A model generated the notes under the pieces. It saw only the letters and a program-made list of their open reading frames with translations. It was not told where the DNA came from and searched no databases. The translations under genes and the position numbers were made by a program. A DNA stretch of 64,000 nucleotides from Setoptus koraiensis (Eukaryota > Arthropoda), in NCBI GenBank assembly GCA_048013815.1, contig CM106585.1, positions 9,920,001 through 9,984,000 of the forward strand, in the 5' to 3' direction. This document shows, in pieces, positions 58,858-64,000 of this stretch. Within the stretch, counting starts at the first letter, position 1, and the number at the start of each line of letters is the position of its first letter.

Positions 58858-59253
58858 CTCTTGTTGCTGTCGGATGTGTCACAATAATATTAATGATGGA
58901 TGATAATAATGAATGCAAATTAAATATCCTAACAATGTGTAGATCGCGTGCGAATGTTTTCATTTTCATGCTGAATGTAAACACAGTCAAGACGAAACGA
59001 AATGAGAATGCGTGAGCACGTTTTTCCAATGACGCGAGTGCTGCGATTCGCGCCAATTACAAACGTCGCGATATTTCAAATATCATTTGAAATGTGTTTG
59101 ACACTCCAGTTACAATTGGCAGAGTTAGAGAAGATTTAAAACGCTACAGACGGCACATAGAAGTAAAATTTGAAGCAAGCTTGCCTAGCCCATCTCAGTT
59201 AGTTAGAGCGAAACAATCACCAATTTGCACAATTTCAAGCACAACAATCGCGT
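58858..59253. promoter_or_regulatory. Shared bidirectional promoter region
   Basis: About 396 bases between the divergent RRS1 and 492-residue-protein start codons, with no TATA box standing out. It contains the near-palindrome GATATTTCAAATATC near 59070. Confidence 0.45.
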
Positions 59254-60732
59254 ATGTATCAGTCCGGGAAGCTGCGCCTGCTCGAGATAGACCGAGGCAT
59301 CGAGGAGCCCGCCTCGTTGACGTATCTAGACCTGAGCAAAGTGTCAATAGTAGACAGGCAAAGATTGAACGAGATATTGCCGAAAATACCCGATCTAAAA
59401 CTCAAGCCAGAGCCCGTGTTTACCGGCGAGCTGGACCTAATAGGGGCCACGCGCAAGATCAAGACAATACCGGCTCCGAAGCTCGAAGAGACAATAGAGC
59501 GAATTCTAGGCAAATCGTCATTTACGTCCGACAGGTCCGTTAGTTCGACAGGCAGGAGCATATTGCGTCATGACGCCAGCATCAGCAGCGCTGGCACATC
59601 GATAATTGTTCCAACTATTGCACACTCCAAAAGCGCCCCAAAATTGTTCTCGGTCAACAAGACAATTCAGTCGCACGTAGGAATGCCGCCGGAAGTCAAA
59701 AATGCCCCCGATAGAGTGAAATGGAACTCGCGCGACACCCACATATACACCAAAAACGGTATAAGTCATCACGAGAATGTGCCCAATTCGTTGTATCGGC
59801 GACCCAGGATGATAGCGCGCGACCAGCAAACATCGAGTGACCAGTTGACAAAAATGATCAAGAAAACAACAAAGGCAGCCAAAAGCGTAAATTTGGGACA
59901 ACCGAATGCGGACGATAACTCACCAGTCAGAACTCACCAGTTGAGGGCACCAGTGGCAAATGGTGGGCCCGCCGACTACGACGATAACTATCCATTCGCA
60001 GATCCTATGCCCGAGTCAATGGCCAAAGCGGTGAACATTAACGATCTTATTCTCACTGATATTGATTGGAAAATGTTGACACTAGCCAGACCGAGTAGCT
60101 CGTACGAGGAGGAGTTTTTCAGCAAACTGGTTCACTTGCACCGGTTGCGATATAGGTTGCGCCTGAGCGAAGGTCGCGAGTCGGCCAAGCGAAACGTTTT
60201 CGCGGTTACACGCCACCCAAAAGTTATACAATATCACACCAACAAACAGAGGAGGAGATACTCGTTTTTTGGGCCCCCGTCGGTGCACCAGCCACAAGCA
60301 ATGTTGGTGTCGTCGCGAACAACATTGACAGACGCACCTGATCACCTGGTGGCGGGCAGTGGTCAGGCAATGGTGAATTACGACGACAAGACAGAATGCA
60401 AGCGAGAGGATGATGATATTGAAAAAGATTGGAATTATGAGGCATTTGCGCGCCAAGAGCAAGATTTGTTGAACACTGAACACGGCGGCAAGCAAGATAG
60501 TAACAAATTAGATGGAGCGAAAACTGGCGGCAGGTTGCAGCAAATTGGTCGTCATCGTAACGAGATATTCAGCGACAGCGGCAGCACTAACAGTGGCTTG
60601 TTGGACGGACTAGAGCATTCCAGCTTGGATGGTAACAACAACAACATTGAGGATTTAGTGCAAACGTTTGATTCTAATCTAGATATAGACACAATTTTGG
60701 AGCATCTCATGTTGACGGCCACAGCTACATGA
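59254..60732 (+). CDS. Unrecognised 492-residue protein
   Basis: An intronless ORF from the ATG at 59254. I do not recognise the family. Residues 1-90 look globular and ordered (GKLRLLEIDRGIEEPASLTY, LDLSKVSIVDRQRLNEILPK, PAPKLEETIERILGK). Residues 90-250 are Ser/Thr/Pro-rich and basic, with KWNSRDTHIYTKNG. A second ordered block at about 255-345 has NINDLILTDIDWKMLTLARP, HLHRLRYRLRLSEGR and a basic NKQRRRYSFFGPP. The C-terminus is acidic and low complexity (Asp, Asn, Ser) with a final helix. No signal peptide, membrane segment or catalytic motif was seen. It shares a promoter region with RRS1 and is convergent with VMAT. Start choice is supported by sequence flow; an overlapping upstream frame from 59094 is in another phase. 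Confidence 0.8.
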   Translation: MYQSGKLRLLEIDRGIEEPASLTYLDLSKVSIVDRQRLNEILPKIPDLKLKPEPVFTGELDLIGATRKIKTIPAPKLEETIERILGKSSFTSDRSVSSTGRSILRHDASISSAGTSIIVPTIAHSKSAPKLFSVNKTIQSHVGMPPEVKNAPDRVKWNSRDTHIYTKNGISHHENVPNSLYRRPRMIARDQQTSSDQLTKMIKKTTKAAKSVNLGQPNADDNSPVRTHQLRAPVANGGPADYDDNYPFADPMPESMAKAVNINDLILTDIDWKMLTLARPSSSYEEEFFSKLVHLHRLRYRLRLSEGRESAKRNVFAVTRHPKVIQYHTNKQRRRYSFFGPPSVHQPQAMLVSSRTTLTDAPDHLVAGSGQAMVNYDDKTECKREDDDIEKDWNYEAFARQEQDLLNTEHGGKQDSNKLDGAKTGGRLQQIGRHRNEIFSDSGSTNSGLLDGLEHSSLDGNNNNIEDLVQTFDSNLDIDTILEHLMLTATAT

Positions 60733-60756
60733 TAACCTCAAATTAATAGCATCATA

Positions 60757-60828
60757 GCTGGTCCTCACTTTCTGTCTGTATCATGGCAAACAAGCCATGA
60801 TACAGACAGGCCAGTGAGCAGTGTGAGC
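60757..60828. ncRNA. Strong hairpin just 3' of the 492-residue gene
   Basis: CTGTCTGTATCATGGC (60772-60787) and GCCATGATACAGACAG (60794-60809) are perfect 16-base complements around the loop AAACAA. Beyond a small internal loop, CTCACT (60764-60769) pairs with AGTGAG (60813-60818), and GCT with AGC at the base. The total length is about 72 nt. It could be a miRNA precursor, a 3' UTR structural element, or the footprint of a short foldback element. It starts 25 bases after the stop codon. Confidence 0.5.
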
Positions 60829-61015
60829 GGATAAAAAACTTGTGTCACCTTGTCAATGTTTAGTTATGTGACAGGTAATATAAGATTATGTAACAAGATT
60901 ACAATTACAACTGCATGACGACTGCACTCAATGATGCAATAATGTATTCAATTCCTAAACAAATTATATGTGTAGCAAATGTGTGTGTGTGTATACTGTA
61001 TGATATTTGTGTCGA

Positions 61016-64000
61016 TCATTTGACCCATGTTTTCGATGCCAATAACTCGGCCCTGGCGGCCGCCTCTTCATCGGGTGAGTCTAAATTTGAATAGTTGACA
61101 TAGCGTAGTGCTGATTGTTCATCCATGAGAGCCTGTGTTGTTTGTTCATGCGATAGGAGCAGTTATTACATTTGTCAGGTCAGAGATTACACAACACGAT
61201 AGAAGTAGTAGTAGTTTACATGGACAGACCGTGAAACGGGGGCCAGTGAAGGCGCCGAAACTCACCTGATTTTCGCTTCTTCCGGGAGGATTTCTCAGTA
61301 TTAGCATTAGGGGCGCGAATAAGAAACAAATAAACGCTGTGGCTATGACGAGTCCCTCGAAGCCAAAGAACTCGACCAGAGTGCCGCTAAGAGCCGGTCC
61401 AATGGCAAAGCTGGCGCAAAAAGCCACATCGCCAATGGCGTATACGCTGCCGTAGACAGAGGTGTGCCTTATGTCCACCAGGTAGCCGAGCATGGGCATC
61501 ATGGTGGAGTCCACCATTCCGATGGCAAATCCGATCGCTCCGTTGGGTATGATGAGATGATCGACGCTAGAGGCCAGGGGTATCTGGTTGAAATGGGAGT
61601 GTTGTGAGGCGCCAGATTTCAATTGGAACATACATATCGTCGATTGGTGACATATGGTCAGTAATTTTGAATGTGACGACAGAGGCTGCTGGTGTTTGTG
61701 TTGCTGTTGCTGATATACTCACAAGTAATAACGACAAACCAATGACAATCAGTCCAATCATGGCGGCCAACCAACGGCCCATTCTGTGGCCCAAATTGCC
61801 AAACATGTTTGTGCCAATCAAGTACTAGCGTCGGCAGTTGATTTAGATTGAAAGTTGCGCGACAATTTCAGTTAGTTAGTCTAGACAGACAAGGTGAAGT
61901 TATGTAACCGATGTGTGTAATTACCGATATCGCCGCTGGCAAGAAGGCGGCTCCCTGCTCTAAATTGCTGGCTCGCATGGTATCCATCATCCACAGGGGC
62001 AGCGACGGCTGCAACATAGTGTGCAAAAAGTGTATCAGTCATCATTAATTACATCGTCGCTTCAATTGTTTGCATTCAAAGTGACTGGTGCTCGTCACTG
62101 TTGTCAACAACTCACCTCCAGAATGGCTATGCCCATGTTGGCGAAAGTGATTGCGCCCGCCGCCACCAAAATGTAGGGATCTTTGATGAGGGTCAACAGA
62201 GTGGCGCCCTCGGCGGGACTTTCCGTCACTCTGGGCTGCAGGACCATCAATTGCAGTACTGGTTTTGTGACATTGGGTGAGATTGGGCGAGATTGGGCGA
62301 GATTGGGCGAGTTGGGTGAGATTTGGCGAGATTGGGCGAGATTGAGCGAGATTGGGCGAGATTGAGCGAGATTGGGCGAGATTGGGTTTGACAGAGCGGT
62401 CTCGGTGCATTGATGGGTCAACTTACTTCCTTCGAACAGGGCCAAAAACGACAGCACTATGAAGGGCGACGACTTTCCGACGAACTCGTACATGAAGCCC
62501 CCGAAGCTGCATGATTAGGCGGGCAGGTTGGTGCAAATTGAATTGGAACGGATTGAATTGTGAGCAATCAAATCGAAATCATCGAGTTGCTTCGCAATTA
62601 GAGATTATGGAGGATTTAATTAATTATCAAGCGGGCGGTATGAACACTTACGGTGGACCTATCACCACTCCGAGAGCGAGACCGCCTAAAGCGATGGCCA
62701 TGGCGTTACCACGTTCGCGGTCGTCCGGAAATCTGTCCGCCAGCATGCTCATGCCCGCCACCGAGGTGCAAGCGGAGCCCACTCCCTGCAGAGCTCTCGC
62801 AATGAACAGTATGGAATAGGTGCTGCCCATGGCGAACACTGGACACACGGCAAGCAAGCAAGCAACTAATTAGTTTTTGACTCTACTAATGAGTCATGAG
62901 TAAATGACTACTGGCCAATGATTTGTCGCCGCTGACCACTGCATGACGCAATGATTGCAGTGATAGCGGCACGTACTCACCCAATGTCGATATAAACATT
63001 ATGACGAAACCCGTGAACATGGGTATGGTGAAGCCCACTCTGTATAGATTGGTATGCATTAGCGACAAAAGAGGGGGCGCACAAATGAGTGTCACATGGT
63101 GTCAAATTGGCGTTGATTGGCAATCGGCAATTCGCAATTGACAATCGGCAATTCGCAATCGGCAATTGGCGATTCGCAATTCACAAACTGTAAACTTACT
63201 TGTTCGTCAGCGAACCGATAAACGGGTTCGCGATGGCCTGAACGATGGGCTTTGCGGCAAACATGATGCCCACCTCGAGGCTCTCGTCCACCAGGTCCTG
63301 GTGACTAATGATGAGATTGTCGCTGCCGTCCTGGACCGCCATCGGTTTTGGTGTTGTGGTGGTGGTGGTGGTGGTGGTGGTGGTGCTAGTTGTGGTTGTC
63401 TTGGGGCGCTGTCGCAGCGAGGCCACACTCTTGAGTCTGCTCACCTTGGCCGAGCCCGCCATTTCTCTCTTGGCCACTATTCGGCCGGTGTTTGCGGCCG
63501 AATTGGCAGCGGATTTTAGCTGCTCGTTGTCGTCGCTGACCGACTGTTGTCGGGCGTCGCGCGGGTCTGATTCCGGATCGGGGAGCGGTTCGTAGCTACT
63601 CGGGCCGGACCCGTTACTTCGGTTGCTCAGCGACTTGGCCCTGTTCGAGCTGGTGATTCGCTCCAGTTCGTCGGTGTTGTCGGTGGACAACACTGACGGC
63701 GCCCTATTAGCACTTTTCTCTGTCTGCTTTCGCCTGCCGCCGGACTGTTTTTGTGAGTTGTTGTTGTTCGTTTGTTGTTGTTTGCGTCTCGCCGGGCTGG
63801 AACTGGAATTGATATTTGAGTTTTGAAAATTAAAATCTTGATGATCGTCGTCTTCGTCCAGGTCGCGCATTATCACCCGACCGGCGAACGGTTTACCCTG
63901 GACCATTGTCAAACAGACGCCACCCAACGGCTGCTTGGTGAGACTCTTCAGGTCGGACAAAGTCGCCTGGAACTTTCGCAGCTCGGACACGCTAGGCGAA
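61016..64000 (-). CDS. VMAT: Vesicular monoamine transporter (SLC18/VMAT), 5' end outside the window
   Basis: Nine exons on the minus strand join in phase: 63200-64000 (continues off the edge), 62981-63039, 62652-62838, 62427-62506, 62116-62258, 61925-62008, 61723-61824, 61266-61583 and 61016-61132. VMAT is a proton-driven 12-helix MFS carrier that loads dopamine, serotonin, octopamine and similar amines into synaptic vesicles. Signatures: [19 protein letters not shown] (helix 2), [20 protein letters not shown], the MFS loop [80 protein letters not shown] and [20 protein letters not shown]. The tail [10 protein letters not shown] resembles arthropod VMAT more than VAChT. The first exon encodes an unusually long hydrophilic loop between helices 1 and 2, about 200 residues, with a poly-Thr tract. 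Helix 1 and the start lie beyond 64000. Confidence 0.93.
62272..62387 (-). repeat. 10-bp minisatellite (GAGATTGGGC)n in a VMAT intron
   Basis: About 11 copies of GAGATTGGGC with variants GAGATTGAGC and GAGATTTGGC, almost filling the intron between exons 4 and 5. The first copy is 14 bases from the acceptor. Confidence 0.9.
63104..63186. repeat. Short tandem repeat AATCGGCAATTCGC in a VMAT intron
   Basis: Five to six imperfect copies of AATCGGCAATT(C/G)GC between exons 1 and 2, directly next to the donor site. Confidence 0.75.

Noticed and set aside
1-64000. tRNA, rRNA, transposase, reverse transcriptase, viral-type elements and CRISPR
   Set aside because: I looked for B-box-like motifs, catalytic motifs, long terminal repeats and regularly spaced repeats, and saw none that hold up by eye. 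A search tool could still find short remnants.

Overview
The window is nuclear DNA of an animal, most likely an arthropod and probably a chelicerate such as a mite. The evidence is spliceosomal introns with GT..AG ends, AATAAA-type poly(A) signals, a vesicular monoamine transporter, an NDRG/MESK2 protein, a ciliary CC2D2A, and a Dscam-like immunoglobulin gene built like the 5' end of chelicerate shortened Dscam genes. The chelicerate assignment is inference. Several very long coding regions have no introns, while other genes have short ones.

Layout. 1-4.3 kb: a GA microsatellite, a small two-exon gene for a membrane protein with a lysine-rich tail (minus strand), and an exon-like stretch of unknown origin. 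4.5-8.8 kb: an intronless PIKfyve-type phosphoinositide kinase lacking FYVE and DEP domains. 9.4-16.0 kb: an intronless CC2D2A, a ciliary transition-zone protein. 16.7-17.5 kb: an F-box protein. 17.5-29.5 kb: a mostly gene-free stretch that from about 19.6 kb is GC-rich and crowded with the palindrome GGGCCC. 29.5-32.2 kb: three in-phase exons of a Dscam-like gene. 32.2-38.3 kb: AT-rich DNA with no further Ig or FN3 exon seen. 38.3-39.9 kb: NDRG (minus). 39.9-54.9 kb: about 15 kb with no convincing gene but with simple repeats, hairpins (one of pre-miRNA size) and a G-tract block.

54.9-60.7 kb is the most structured part. TCTP (plus) and RRS1 (minus) are convergent. Between them lies a fragment of the PIKfyve gene from 47 kb away, inserted on the opposite strand and flanked on both sides by copies of the RRS1 3' end. 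The fragment has internal deletions and is itself interrupted by about 1.2 kb carrying a short secreted-peptide gene with its own poly(A) signal. RRS1 is head-to-head with an unrecognised 492-residue protein gene, and a near-perfect hairpin lies just after that gene's stop.

61.0-64.0 kb: nine exons of a VMAT/SLC18 vesicular monoamine transporter (minus), cut by the window's right edge.

The genes do not form one pathway. PIKfyve acts on endosomal lipids, CC2D2A in cilia, RRS1 in 60S ribosome assembly, TCTP in growth control and VMAT in aminergic neurons. No transposase, reverse transcriptase, rRNA, tRNA or CRISPR array was recognised. All calls come from reading the sequence, without database searches.
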